Positions 53,506 to 63,124 are shown, counted from the first letter of the stretch. The stretch: DNA of 64,000 nt from Verrucomicrobiia bacterium (GCA_031290985.1 JARLJW010000107.1:62001-126000), one strand, 5' to 3'. A program made the numbers and translations. Notes: generated from the sequence alone by a model not told the origin.

Positions 53506-54276
53506 GTGAAAAGGCTCGGCAAAAATCACGGCGCCTACCACGGCGAGACGATTGACATCCGCGCCACGCTGAAAGACATCGAGACCGCCGCGCAGCACCA
53601 CGGCTGGAGTTCGGAAACTTTTTACGAACACGCCGGCTTGAAATGGCTCGCATTGCACCGATCATCTCGTGTCCCGCATCCCGCATCCCGCATCTACATC
53701 TCCGCCGGCATCCACGGCGACGAACCCGCCGCGCCGCTGGCGGCCCTGCGCTTGTTGCAGGAAAACCAATGGCCCGCGAATGCTGAAATCTTCCTGCTGC
53801 CCTGCCTGAACCCCGCCGGCTTCACGGTCAATCAGCGCGAAAACGCCGCCGGCCTCGACCTGAACCGCGATTACCGCAACTCCAGGGCCGCCGAGACCCG
53901 CGCCCACATTGCCTGGCTGGACCGGCAGCCCAAGTTCGATCTCTACCTTTGCCTGCACGAGGACTGGGAATCGCACGGTTTTTACCTCTACGAACAAAAC
54001 CCCGACGGCAAACCTTCGCTCGCGGAAAAAATCATCCAATCGGTCCAGGCGGTTTGCCCAGTTGACCAGAATGAAGTCATCGAAGGCCGGCCGGCCCAAG
54101 GCGGTATCATCCGTCCCATCGTTGCCCCGCTGGAACGCCCCGACTGGCCCGAGGCGTTTTATCTCATTAGCCACAAGTCCCGGCAGGGCTACACCCTCGA
54201 GGCACCATCAGATTTTGAACTCTTCGTCCGCGTCAACGCCCTCGCCGCCGCGGTGATGGTGGCGGTGAATCCTTGA
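53506..54276 (+). CDS. M14-family zinc carboxypeptidase / murein peptide amidase-like
   Basis: A 256-residue zinc peptidase starting with GTG. The zinc motif HGDE lies in ISAGIHGDEPAAPLA, followed by LNPAGFTVNQRENAAGLDLNRDYRN (given as two adjoining motifs) and LCLHEDWESHGFYLYE. The order fits M14 peptidases close to murein tripeptide amidases or succinylglutamate desuccinylases. An extra segment of about 10 residues (SSRVPHPASR) before IYISAGIHGDE is encoded by CCCGCAT heptamers. No signal peptide is seen. It is likely co-transcribed with the MBL gene. Confidence 0.88.
   Translation: MKRLGKNHGAYHGETIDIRATLKDIETAAQHHGWSSETFYEHAGLKWLALHRSSRVPHPASRIYISAGIHGDEPAAPLAALRLLQENQWPANAEIFLLPCLNPAGFTVNQRENAAGLDLNRDYRNSRAAETRAHIAWLDRQPKFDLYLCLHEDWESHGFYLYEQNPDGKPSLAEKIIQSVQAVCPVDQNEVIEGRPAQGGIIRPIVAPLERPDWPEAFYLISHKSRQGYTLEAPSDFELFVRVNALAAAVMVAVNP
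53666..53693 (+). repeat. Heptamer array inside the M14 peptidase gene
   Basis: CCCGCAT is repeated three times exactly (53673-53693), preceded by a degenerate CTCGTGT. It encodes the extra Ser/Arg/Pro segment just before the zinc motif. Confidence 0.85.
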
Positions 54277-54289
54277 TTTTCGGTTCCAG

Positions 54290-57187
54290 TCATCTTCCCG
54301 GATATTTCATCTTGAGGGAATAGAGCGACGAACGCGCGGTGATGAAAAGCGTCTGCTTGTCCTTGCCGCCGAACAGCAATTGTGTCGGACGTTCGGGAAC
54401 ATTGATGACGCCGATCGGTTTGCCCGCCGGGTCAAAAACATGGATCTCGCCGGCGGCGATATACACATTGCCGCGCGAATCCGTCGTGACACCTTCCGCA
54501 CCAAGCTCAGCGAACAACTGGAAATCAGTCAGGCTTCCATCCGCATTCACGGCGGCTTTCCACGTTCTCAAATTGGATTCGTCAGCGACGTAAAAAGGTT
54601 CGCCGGGCACGGCATGGCCCAGGCCAAAGGAGCGGATTGGCGGACTGGATTTCACGCCCCAACTGGTTTCCCAATCAAGAAAATCCTGGCCGACTGGCAG
54701 AACGGTTGTGCCGTCCGGCGAAACAAACCAGCCTGCCGGATGCGAAAGTGAAGCACGGTTCAAATGCCAGTCGCTGACGGGCAGATAGATGTTCTTTCCG
54801 GCCGGATTTATGACCGGCTGCGGTTTCAGCGGGGTAATCTTGCCGCTCACATCCAGGGCATAAACCGTTCCATTTCCCGCATCGGAAACGACCATCAAAT
54901 TGTCCGCCTGATCGACCGCGACGTTGACGGGTGGAATGGAAACATCGTTGGTGGCAAGTTGCCGCCTTGCGGAATCCCAGCGGTAAATCCGCTGCTGGTG
55001 CGCATCCACAAAATAAAGATCACCCCGCGAATCCACCGCACCGCCGGAAATGTTAAAAAACCCGCCCGCCAGTTTTTCCGCGTTCGCGCCGTTCGCGACC
55101 ACGGCCGGAGAGGCGGCGGGTTCGGGATGCGGAGCCTCGCCAGAGATGTCAAGCGAAGCGAATTCATGCTGCCGTATCTCCACATCGTGCGTCTGGTCGT
55201 AGAGGTCGGAATCGAAACTCACCTTGCTGTTGCTGTCGCAATGAAAATTGCGGAAGCGGATGTCGCGCGAGCGGGAAACCTTGACGGCCCACGGGAAGGG
55301 CTGGAAGGAACTGATGACGCGGTAGCTGTGGAAATTGATAAAGCTGATGTCATGCGACGAATCGATTTCAACCGGCAGGCAAAATCCGCTTTCGCCGCGC
55401 TCTTCCTCGGTCTGCAACGCATAAAAACTCCAGTGGGCGGCATGTTGCACCATGATTTCATTGCGCACGTGATGCTCGCTGGAAATTTGATAGGCGCGGC
55501 CGGGGGTCTCCGTGTCGGATACGAGCATGCCCGCCCGGGCAAAAGTTGAGGGCGTCCACAGATCGAGGAACGTCCCGCCGCCGCCATCGGTGACCCAAAG
55601 ACTTGGATATTGGCTGTCCCAATGGCGGTCAGGATTGGGGTCGGCGGTGTGGTCGCTGTTGTAAGGATTTTCGCGCGAGCCCTCGGGCAGCGGCGTGCCG
55701 TGACCGCCGAGAAAACGGACATCGTTCATCATGGAATATGCGCCAGCCTTCCACAGCGCCGCGACCGCGCGCGGATTGTTTCCGCTCGTGTAAAGCCCGA
55801 TGCCCGTCACGACATTGCTGCCGCCTTTGGGCGCCTCCAGCAGAGCTTTTGGCTCCCCCGCGCCGGCGAATGCTGGCGTGCTGTCCGGCAAAATGATTTG
55901 TGTCGCGCCCGGATGCAGTCCGATCAAAACGGTGCCGGGCAGCAATTTCAAGGTGTCGCGCACGATGTAAAAACCGGACGGCAGATAAACCGCGCGATGA
56001 TTTGCGATCGCATTTTGCAGCGCCGCGGTGTCATCGGTCTGGCCGTCGCCTTTCGCGCCGAGGTCGTGCGCATTCACCCAGGCAGCACCCGCCGGCAGAG
56101 GAATTAAATCAGTGTTGACCGGCTCCGGTAGCGCAGCCAACGGCACAGCGTCGAAGTGCGTTTCAATTTTCGGCGCGGCTCCGATATTGGCAAAACCAAG
56201 TCCGTGGGAATAGCTTTTGACGGCGTAGATCTGCGACGGCGCGGTGAAATATTTTCCACTGTCACGCATCGCGGCGAAGGTCGGCACATTGCTGCAAGTG
56301 ATGCCGGTCAGGTTGATTTTCGTGCGCGGGCTTTTTTCCATCCCAAAAATGAACGCCGGCGCGGAGATGTTTTCGAGCCGGGCGTCCTGCACCCACAGTT
56401 CATCCGCCCAGTTGGTTTCAATCTCAACCGCCGTCGGCACATTGAGGAAGTGCGGGCGGATGAGTGTGAGATTCGCTTCATGTTCGAAAATGGCGGCCTC
56501 GCGCTGCCCCTCAAAGGAACAGCCAACAAACGTGAACTGCCAGCCGGGCGAGGGTTTTGAGGTCCAAACCGCGTGAGCACCCCCGACAAAACGGACATCC
56601 TCGACGACATTGCCGCCTTCATGGATGCCCGCCAGCGCATCGCCCAGCCGCAACTCCATGTGGGCGAGAAAACAATGCTGAGCGTAACGCGACCGCACGG
56701 CGACCGCGCCGGAATTGCCCTTTCCGATTTCAACATCGACATTGGCCAGCGCCGAATAAAAAGTTCCCGGCGAAGCATCGGGGACCTCATCGCCATCGTT
56801 CCGCGGACGCCGGCCGGCGAAAAAAATCAGGACCTTTTCGCGCACCGCATCGGCGAAACCCGGCGTGTTGGCCGGCAAAACGAGCACCGGGCGTTCCGCG
56901 CCGCAGCCGATCACCCGGATGCCCGGCCAGATATAGATCGTGTTGGTGAGCTGATATTGCCCCGGCGCGAGCAGAACAATCCCTTGCCGTGACGTTTCCT
57001 GAACTTTGTTCAAAGCCTTTTGCAGAGCGGAGGTATCGTCGCCGCCGGAAGATGACAGGTGGACTGCCTTCGGATCATCCAATGGTTGTGTGTAAAATGA
57101 AGCCGGCCGTGCCGATGACGCCAAAAGCAAAAACAGCAGGATGCCAAAGAGTCCCGCTGAGAATGGTTTGAACATGACCCGGAGCAT
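54290..57187 (-). CDS. Secreted beta-helix (pectate lyase-3-like) protein with NHL-like C-terminus
   Basis: An exported protein of about 965 residues. The signal peptide is near FSAGLFGILLFLLLASSARPAS. The main part has two Pectate_lyase_3-type starts: DDTSALQKALNKVQ with PGQYQLTNTIYIWPGIRVIG, and LGAKGDGQTDDTAALQNAI with AVYLPSGFYIVRDTLKLLPG. The last 280 residues contain NHL/SMP-30-like units (GGAVDSRGDLYFVDAHQQRI and EGVTTDSRGNVYIAAGEIHVF). The start is uncertain: ATG at 57187 has GGGG upstream; ATGs at 57175, 57199 and 57280 are alternatives. It probably acts on a polysaccharide; the catalytic residues are not identified. Confidence 0.85.
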   Translation of the reverse strand: MLRVMFKPFSAGLFGILLFLLLASSARPASFYTQPLDDPKAVHLSSSGGDDTSALQKALNKVQETSRQGIVLLAPGQYQLTNTIYIWPGIRVIGCGAERPVLVLPANTPGFADAVREKVLIFFAGRRPRNDGDEVPDASPGTFYSALANVDVEIGKGNSGAVAVRSRYAQHCFLAHMELRLGDALAGIHEGGNVVEDVRFVGGAHAVWTSKPSPGWQFTFVGCSFEGQREAAIFEHEANLTLIRPHFLNVPTAVEIETNWADELWVQDARLENISAPAFIFGMEKSPRTKINLTGITCSNVPTFAAMRDSGKYFTAPSQIYAVKSYSHGLGFANIGAAPKIETHFDAVPLAALPEPVNTDLIPLPAGAAWVNAHDLGAKGDGQTDDTAALQNAIANHRAVYLPSGFYIVRDTLKLLPGTVLIGLHPGATQIILPDSTPAFAGAGEPKALLEAPKGGSNVVTGIGLYTSGNNPRAVAALWKAGAYSMMNDVRFLGGHGTPLPEGSRENPYNSDHTADPNPDRHWDSQYPSLWVTDGGGGTFLDLWTPSTFARAGMLVSDTETPGRAYQISSEHHVRNEIMVQHAAHWSFYALQTEEERGESGFCLPVEIDSSHDISFINFHSYRVISSFQPFPWAVKVSRSRDIRFRNFHCDSNSKVSFDSDLYDQTHDVEIRQHEFASLDISGEAPHPEPAASPAVVANGANAEKLAGGFFNISGGAVDSRGDLYFVDAHQQRIYRWDSARRQLATNDVSIPPVNVAVDQADNLMVVSDAGNGTVYALDVSGKITPLKPQPVINPAGKNIYLPVSDWHLNRASLSHPAGWFVSPDGTTVLPVGQDFLDWETSWGVKSSPPIRSFGLGHAVPGEPFYVADESNLRTWKAAVNADGSLTDFQLFAELGAEGVTTDSRGNVYIAAGEIHVFDPAGKPIGVINVPERPTQLLFGGKDKQTLFITARSSLYSLKMKYPGR

Positions 57188-57664
57188 GACCCCGGCCATA
57201 TCAAGATTCAAGTTTCGAAATCCCCTCTGCATGTTGAATGCGCCCCAAGCCGGTGGATCTTGGCCGGAACATCCCGTCATTGCATTTTATCCGTATCCAT
57301 TCGTGATGGCCCATGCGTATTACCCAAGCACCATCAGGAGGCGACCCGACGCATTCGGGCTTCGTAATTCGGGATGGAATATTCGGTCACCATTAGTTTC
57401 CAGCCACAAAAGCAAGACGCTCATGGCGGTTGGACGAAAACCGGAGCCCTGACGGCTTCAGGCACCGGGCATATATATTCCTGAAAGCGGGGAAAAGCCG
57501 GCACTGTTCTTTTCAACTTTTCAAAAACTGCCAGGACATTAGCAATCCACGTTCACTACTTTTGGACAGGAAGGAAAAGTTATGTTTGCAGAAACGTCGC
57601 CGGATCGACGCGCGAGGGAAATGAACCCGGTTTAATTGTTAGACCAGCAACGGGGCGCGTTGCC
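57188..57664. other. Divergent intergenic region
   Basis: About 477 bp between the beta-helix gene (minus) and the metallophosphoesterase gene (plus). It should hold both promoters. I see a short hairpin CCCGA-CGCAT-TCGGG (57345-57359) but no clear operator, RNA or reading frame. Confidence 0.5.
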
Positions 57665-60600
57665 ATGAAAACAAGGCCAACAAAAATACAACCAATTCAT
57701 ATGACATTGAAAAATAAACATATTTGGAAACGGGCTTTAACGGCGGTCGCCATCAGTGCGGCGGCCGTGACGGGTCAAAACGCGGATGCAGCGTGGAAAT
57801 TCGGCGTCATCTCCGACACGCAATGGACCGGTTCGCCGGACGATGGCAGAAGTCCGGGCACGGTGCCATGTGGGATCATCCAGCAATGCGATCAGGCGTT
57901 CATCGCCCAGGGCGTCAAATTTGTCATCGCGGTGGGCGACACGGTGGACAGCGGTTCCAAAAACGACATGGATGTCCGCGCCCTGTATGCGCAGGACCTC
58001 TATAATGCCGGCATTGGTTTCTATCCGTTCCGGGGAAATCACGAATCCGGTTGGACGGGTTCTGCCGCGGAGGAAGCACGCATTTACCCGCAAATTGTCA
58101 ATGGCGGCACCAACAACCTCACGCCGTTGGATGTCCTGACCTCCGGTTATGGCATTGACACCTGGATCACCAACACGGCTCCGGCGGGGGTTCCGTTTGC
58201 CATTGGCGGAAATTTCTCCTATCCCACCAACGTCAACGGCGTGGACATCAATGCGACTTATGGCGGACTGTCCTACTCGTTTGATTACAACAATGTCCGT
58301 TTCGTGCTGATCGACCAGTTTGAAAATGCGAGTCCCGGCGGCAACCTCAGCAGCGCCCCGCTGCAACAGCCGTGGATCAGCCAGCAGCTCGCCGATCCCG
58401 CCCGCCCGCAGCACGCGTTTGTGTTTGACCACAAAAATCTGCTCGGCGGCAATCACAAGGACAACATCATGGGGGCCACCGCCAACGGATTCGACCCCGG
58501 CGATGGTTCCGGCATTGATCTGGCGGCGCTCGCGGCCACCAACGCCGCCGCTTATACGGCTTTGATCACCAAGCAGCAGGCGGAAGACGCATTCATCAGT
58601 TCGCTGGCCACAAACAATGTCCACTTCTACATCTCCGGCCATGATCATCATCACTACGACTCGATCGTCAAAAGCCCGTTGAGCAATCACTCGGTGCATC
58701 AGATCATCAGCGCCTCGGACAGCTCGAAGTTTTACACGCCCGGCCTGCCGGTCTCGGCCAATGACACGCCCATCTCGCAGGATCTCTACAAACTTGGTTA
58801 TTACATTTACACCGTGGACGGCCCGCGTGTGACGGTGGATTACTACGGCGTGGACGTCACCACGGATCCTTCCTACAAGGTAGCCACGGGTGAGAGCATC
58901 GTCACCAACACGCCGGTGCTCACCGGTCGCTGGCAGAAAATCCTGTCCTATGGCTACAGCCTGAACGGCCGGGAATTTGTCCTCCCCGAAGGTACGTCCT
59001 ATGCCACCATTGCCGATAACACCGCCAAGGCAGTGGCGAATGGTGAAACGGGGTACCTGGGCACGTCCATGCAGATGCTGGGCGGCAGCAATACCAGCGC
59101 CACGGCGAACAACTACGGGAAGCCGCACTCCAAGGCGGTGGACACCGGCTGGGCTCCCGCCAACGGCACGGCCAGCGACATCCTCACGCTCTGGGGCACC
59201 ACCGATACCGGCAATCAGGCTGACACCGTCGCCCTTGCGGTGAGCTACAATCCGGCGGCCGCGAGTGCGGCAGAGCTGGCAAACGGCTCGTTTGCCCTCG
59301 TCAGCCAGGACACGAACGGCAACTGGGTCAACGCCGTGAACCTGAACACCGGCGGCAACGCCCAGTTTGTGTCCGGCCCTTATGTCAGCGGCTATTCGCT
59401 CGGCACCTACGGCGTGGACACCAATGCCGGCACGGTCTGGGCAGTGGTGAATCATCAGGGCAGCTTTGCCGCCAGCCCGGTCGTTCGCCGCACGAACCTG
59501 GCTTCGCTCCGCATCGCGACGTTGTCGGACATTCATTACTTCGCGACGAATCTGCTGGTCAGCAACGGCGTGGCCTTCCAAACCTATCTGGCCGGCGACC
59601 GCAAGCTGCTCGCCGAGAGCGCTGCCATCGCCAAGGCGGCAGTGGACGCGGTGGTGGCGCAGCAGCCGGACATCCTCCTCGTGTCGGGTGATCTGACCAA
59701 GGACGGTGAATATGACAGTCACATCGGCGTTTCGAACCTGCTCGCCAGCGTGGCCGCCACCGGGGTACAGGTGTACGTCATCCCCGGCAATCACGATGTG
59801 AACAATGCCAACGCCATGTCGTTCAACGATGCAACGACGACACCGGTGCCAAATGTCAACCCGGGCCAGTTCAGTGCAATCTACGCGCCGTTCGGCTACA
59901 ATCAGGCCATCGCCAAAGACCCGAACTCGCTGGCTTATGTGGTGGAACCAGTGTCCGGCCTGTGGATTCTGTGCATGGATTCCTGCCAATATTCGCCCGG
60001 CCAGGATCCGACGGCGGGTTCATTCAGCGCGCAACGTTTGAACTGGATCACCAACGAACTGGCTTATGCGCAGTCGCACGGCAAAGTCGTCGTCGGCATG
60101 ATGCACCACGGCCTGATGGAACACTTCACCGGCCAGAAGACCTTGTTCCCGCAATATGTGGTGGATGGCTATACGAACATTGCGCCGCTGTTTGCAAGCT
60201 ATGGCGTGAAAGCGGTTTTCACCGGCCACTTCCATGCGCAGGACATCGTCCAGGGCACGTTCAACGGCAACACCCTCTACGACATCGAAACCGGTTCGAC
60301 GGTGACGTATCCGTGTCCGTATCGTTTGCTGGATCTGATGCCCAACGGCCAACTGGTCATCACCACCCATCGCATCTCGGCCATCAACTACAATCTGGGC
60401 GGGGCTCCCGACTTCCAGACCTATGCCTACAACTACCTGACCAACGGCATGGTGGGACTCTCGGCTTACATGCTGCAACTGCCGCCATTCAAACTGCCGC
60501 CGGCCACCGCCAACTATCTGGCTCCGGCGGTTTCTGAAGCTTTGGTGGATCATTACATCGGCGACGAACCCGGCTTGGCGGGTGCCACGCCGGCGACGCA

Positions 60601-61126
60601 GAGCATTGTCAGCGGCCTACTCGGCGGCGATGCGCAGTCACAGCAGCTTGGCGGGGCGATCTATGCGATCCTCACCGACTCCGCGCCGGCGGACAACAAC
60701 CTCACGCTCACCCTCACGGCCGGCCAGATCACCGGCCCGGCCACCAACACCATCATCGTGAGCGGTTTGCCCACGTTGACCTGGGCTCCCGTTTGGGGCG
60801 CCAGTTCGTATCATGTCACCGTCACCGGCAGCGGCTATGCCAAATCCTTTGAGGTGACCGGCACCAGCCTCGTACTGTCCGGCCTCGCCAATGGACCTTA
60901 CACCTGGACCGTCACACCGGACACTGGCACCGTCTCCAGCACCGGCAGCTTCGCGCTGGATTATCCCCCGACGCTGGGCATCGAGCCCGGTTCGAACAGC
61001 ACCGTCCATGTGTATTGGCCGGTCAGTACGCTGTCCGGCTATCAACTCCAGTTCAGTCCGGACTTGGCTGGCACCAACTGGGTCAACGTCAGCAGCAATG
61101 GATTCTTCCGTCTCATGAAAGAATAA
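57665..61126 (+). CDS. Secreted protein with two metallophosphoesterase domains
   Basis: An 1153-residue exported protein. The signal peptide ends QNADA-A; the ATG at 57701 (MTLKNKHIWKRALTAV) may be the real start. The first calcineurin-like domain starts near residue 44: FGVISDTQW, AVGDTVDSG, FRGNHESG, ISGHDHHHYD. The second starts near 613: RIATLSDIHYF, LVSGDLTKDGE, IPGNHDVNN, MMHHGLMEH, FTGHFHAQD. Both have the full metal-ligand set. A linker of about 180 residues and a C-terminal Fn3-like part (about 1020-1153) complete it. The substrate is a phosphate ester of unknown identity. A terminator follows. Confidence 0.92.
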   Translation: MKTRPTKIQPIHMTLKNKHIWKRALTAVAISAAAVTGQNADAAWKFGVISDTQWTGSPDDGRSPGTVPCGIIQQCDQAFIAQGVKFVIAVGDTVDSGSKNDMDVRALYAQDLYNAGIGFYPFRGNHESGWTGSAAEEARIYPQIVNGGTNNLTPLDVLTSGYGIDTWITNTAPAGVPFAIGGNFSYPTNVNGVDINATYGGLSYSFDYNNVRFVLIDQFENASPGGNLSSAPLQQPWISQQLADPARPQHAFVFDHKNLLGGNHKDNIMGATANGFDPGDGSGIDLAALAATNAAAYTALITKQQAEDAFISSLATNNVHFYISGHDHHHYDSIVKSPLSNHSVHQIISASDSSKFYTPGLPVSANDTPISQDLYKLGYYIYTVDGPRVTVDYYGVDVTTDPSYKVATGESIVTNTPVLTGRWQKILSYGYSLNGREFVLPEGTSYATIADNTAKAVANGETGYLGTSMQMLGGSNTSATANNYGKPHSKAVDTGWAPANGTASDILTLWGTTDTGNQADTVALAVSYNPAAASAAELANGSFALVSQDTNGNWVNAVNLNTGGNAQFVSGPYVSGYSLGTYGVDTNAGTVWAVVNHQGSFAASPVVRRTNLASLRIATLSDIHYFATNLLVSNGVAFQTYLAGDRKLLAESAAIAKAAVDAVVAQQPDILLVSGDLTKDGEYDSHIGVSNLLASVAATGVQVYVIPGNHDVNNANAMSFNDATTTPVPNVNPGQFSAIYAPFGYNQAIAKDPNSLAYVVEPVSGLWILCMDSCQYSPGQDPTAGSFSAQRLNWITNELAYAQSHGKVVVGMMHHGLMEHFTGQKTLFPQYVVDGYTNIAPLFASYGVKAVFTGHFHAQDIVQGTFNGNTLYDIETGSTVTYPCPYRLLDLMPNGQLVITTHRISAINYNLGGAPDFQTYAYNYLTNGMVGLSAYMLQLPPFKLPPATANYLAPAVSEALVDHYIGDEPGLAGATPATQSIVSGLLGGDAQSQQLGGAIYAILTDSAPADNNLTLTLTAGQITGPATNTIIVSGLPTLTWAPVWGASSYHVTVTGSGYAKSFEVTGTSLVLSGLANGPYTWTVTPDTGTVSSTGSFALDYPPTLGIEPGSNSTVHVYWPVSTLSGYQLQFSPDLAGTNWVNVSSNGFFRLMKE

Positions 61127-61144
61127 TCATCAATCCAACTCCCA

Positions 61145-61176
61145 ACCGCCCGGTTCACGCCGGGCGGTCTTTTTTT
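61145..61176 (+). terminator. Intrinsic terminator
   Basis: Stem ACCGCCCGG / CCGGGCGGT (9 bp) with a 6-nt loop, followed by a run of seven T. It ends the metallophosphoesterase transcript ahead of the convergent hemA gene. Confidence 0.92.
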
Positions 61177-61184
61177 GTCCGGTT

Positions 61185-62222
61185 TCAGCGCGGGCCGTCC
61201 GTGGTTGAAAACCGGTTCACCTCCAGCAACGCCGCCACTTTCTCGGCGATGATCTTTTCGCAGCGGGCGACTTCTTCCTGGCGCAGCTTCAGGTATTCGG
61301 CGGCGATGCTTTGGAGGTCGTCCACGTTGTAGAGATAAACGTTCTCCAGGGCATTCACGGCGGGGTCGATGTCGCGCGGCACGGCAATGTCGATCAGCAG
61401 CAGTGGGCGATTTTTCCGCCGCTTCATCAATGGCTCGAGCTTGGCACGGTCGAGGATGTGCTGCGGCGCGGCGGTGCTGCTGATGGCGATGTCGATGCGT
61501 TCGAACTCCTCCGGCCACTGCTCGAAGGGCACGGCGCGTCCACCCAGTTCCGCCGCGAGCGCGGCGGCGCGTGCGGGCGAGCGGTTGGTGACGGTGATCT
61601 TCTTCACGCCGCGCGATTGCAGGGCACGCGCGGTCTTCTCGCTCGTCTCCCCGGCGCCGATGACGAGCACTTCGTGTTCGGCGAGCGAACTGAAGATCTT
61701 TTCCGCGAGTTCCACCGCGGCCGACATCACGGAGACGCTGCCGCGCTGGATGTTCGTCTCGGTGCGAATGTGCTTGGCGACGTTGAAGGCGCGCTGAAAC
61801 GCCTTGTTCAGCCGCGCCCCGGTGTGCTTGTGCGTGAACGCGATTTCATACGCCTGCTTGAGTTGGCCGAAAATTTCCGTCTCGCCGATGACCATGGAGT
61901 CAAGCCCGGCGGCGACCTTGAACAGATGGTGCAGGCTGTGCGGCTCGGCCAGCGTGTAGAGCTCTTCATTCAACGAGCCTTCAAAGGCGTGATGCGCCAC
62001 GAGAAATTTCTTCAATTCCGCAAACGCGGCCTCCGGCGCAAGCGAGGTGACGGTGTAAATCTCCACGCGATTGCAGGTCGAAAGGATGGCGGCTTCGCTG
62101 GCGATGCCGGAATCGCGCAACGCCTGGAGCGCGACGGGGATCGTCTCGCCGGCAAACGCGAAACGTTCGCGCAACTCCACGGGCGCGGAACGGTGGCTCA
62201 AACCGATGACGACAACGCTCAT
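61185..62222 (-). CDS. hemA: Glutamyl-tRNA reductase
   Basis: A 345-residue enzyme that reduces glutamyl-tRNA to glutamate-1-semialdehyde, the first step of C5 heme synthesis. The start MSVVVIGLSHRSAPVELRERF is typical. The catalytic Cys is Cys50 in ILSTCNRVEIY. The NADPH-binding loop VLVIGAGETSEKTA and the DIAVPRDIDP block follow. It is somewhat short at the C-terminus compared with long forms of about 420 residues, as in many non-enteric bacteria. The start overlaps the upstream stop by 4 bp. Confidence 0.96.
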   Translation of the reverse strand: MSVVVIGLSHRSAPVELRERFAFAGETIPVALQALRDSGIASEAAILSTCNRVEIYTVTSLAPEAAFAELKKFLVAHHAFEGSLNEELYTLAEPHSLHHLFKVAAGLDSMVIGETEIFGQLKQAYEIAFTHKHTGARLNKAFQRAFNVAKHIRTETNIQRGSVSVMSAAVELAEKIFSSLAEHEVLVIGAGETSEKTARALQSRGVKKITVTNRSPARAAALAAELGGRAVPFEQWPEEFERIDIAISSTAAPQHILDRAKLEPLMKRRKNRPLLLIDIAVPRDIDPAVNALENVYLYNVDDLQSIAAEYLKLRQEEVARCEKIIAEKVAALLEVNRFSTTDGPR

Positions 62223-63124
62223 GCGCGGGGGCTGAATGACGGGTGGAGAGCGGCCGGAACCAAGGCGACGGTGATTTGGCCGTCACGGACGGTCGGCGGC
62301 GGATTCTCCTGATGCAGCGGCGAAAGCATGTTGGTGACGCCAAAGGTGAGCAGCAGGAACACGAACGCGATGACGACGCCCAGGGCGAAGCGCCGCGCCG
62401 GGCGTCCGAAAAACTTGTGCGCCACCAGCGCCTCCAGATACACCAGCCAGATGAGCGCGGACCACAGCACCTTGGTGTCGGCAAAATAGGCGGTCGCACC
62501 TTGACGGGGCAACGCGCTGCCCGCCACCAAGCCAACCGTCAGCAGCACAAAGCCCACGGCGACCAGCCGGGTGGTGATGAGTTCGAGCCTTTGAATCGAG
62601 GGCAGGAATGAGAGCAGAGCGCGGAGCTTGTGGATCTTCAAATCGCGTTGCTCAACCAGGAACATCATCGCCGCCACCGCCGCGAGGCCGAATGCACCGT
62701 ACGCCTGCAGGATGGTCGCCGCGTGGAGGCTGCGCAAGGCACCGGAAAATTCCGGCTTCGGCCCGTGCGGCGGATCGAGCGAAGGCATGAGCGCAAAGAT
62801 GCCCACGGTGAACAGCAATGGCGCGGCAAACGCGCAGATGAACTTGAAACGCGGCAGCAAGGCATAGGCGAGCGAGGCCAGGCCCAGCGCCCAAAGCAGA
62901 AATGTCGTCGCCTCGTACAGGTTATTGACCGGACAACTGTGCAGCGACAGTCCGCGCTTGGTCATGGCGAGGGTATGCAGCGCCACGCCGCCGGCAAGCA
63001 GGCAGTAATTCACCCAGTCATCCCGGCGGAAACCTTTGCGCCATAGAAAGACCGAGTACAAGGTGCTCAAGCCGTAAAAGGTCACGGCGAGCAAAAAACA
63101 ATGACGGTCAGTGAACCAAGCCAT
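62219..63124 (-). CDS. CcsA/HemX-like cytochrome c assembly membrane protein
   Basis: A 301-residue protein with eight or so hydrophobic segments. The pattern SLHSCPVNNLYEATTFLLWALG is the tryptophan-type loop of cytochrome c assembly proteins (CcsA/HemX), and HAATILQAYGAFGLAAVAAM and AGSALPRQGATAYFADTKVLW are conserved positions. The position directly before hemA with a 4-bp overlap matches the hemX-hemA arrangement of other bacteria. It may regulate heme synthesis or assist cytochrome c maturation. Confidence 0.9.
   Translation of the reverse strand: MAWFTDRHCFLLAVTFYGLSTLYSVFLWRKGFRRDDWVNYCLLAGGVALHTLAMTKRGLSLHSCPVNNLYEATTFLLWALGLASLAYALLPRFKFICAFAAPLLFTVGIFALMPSLDPPHGPKPEFSGALRSLHAATILQAYGAFGLAAVAAMMFLVEQRDLKIHKLRALLSFLPSIQRLELITTRLVAVGFVLLTVGLVAGSALPRQGATAYFADTKVLWSALIWLVYLEALVAHKFFGRPARRFALGVVIAFVFLLLTFGVTNMLSPLHQENPPPTVRDGQITVALVPAALHPSFSPRA

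Noticed and set aside
20963..53693. CRISPR array interpretation of the short repeats
   Set aside because: Units are 7-10 bp, not 25-40 bp, with no spacers and no cas genes.
57737..59989. 750-codon open frame on the minus strand over the metallophosphoesterase gene
   Set aside because: Antisense to a gene with clear catalytic motifs; its translation is rich in Arg, Val, Gly, His and lacks domains.
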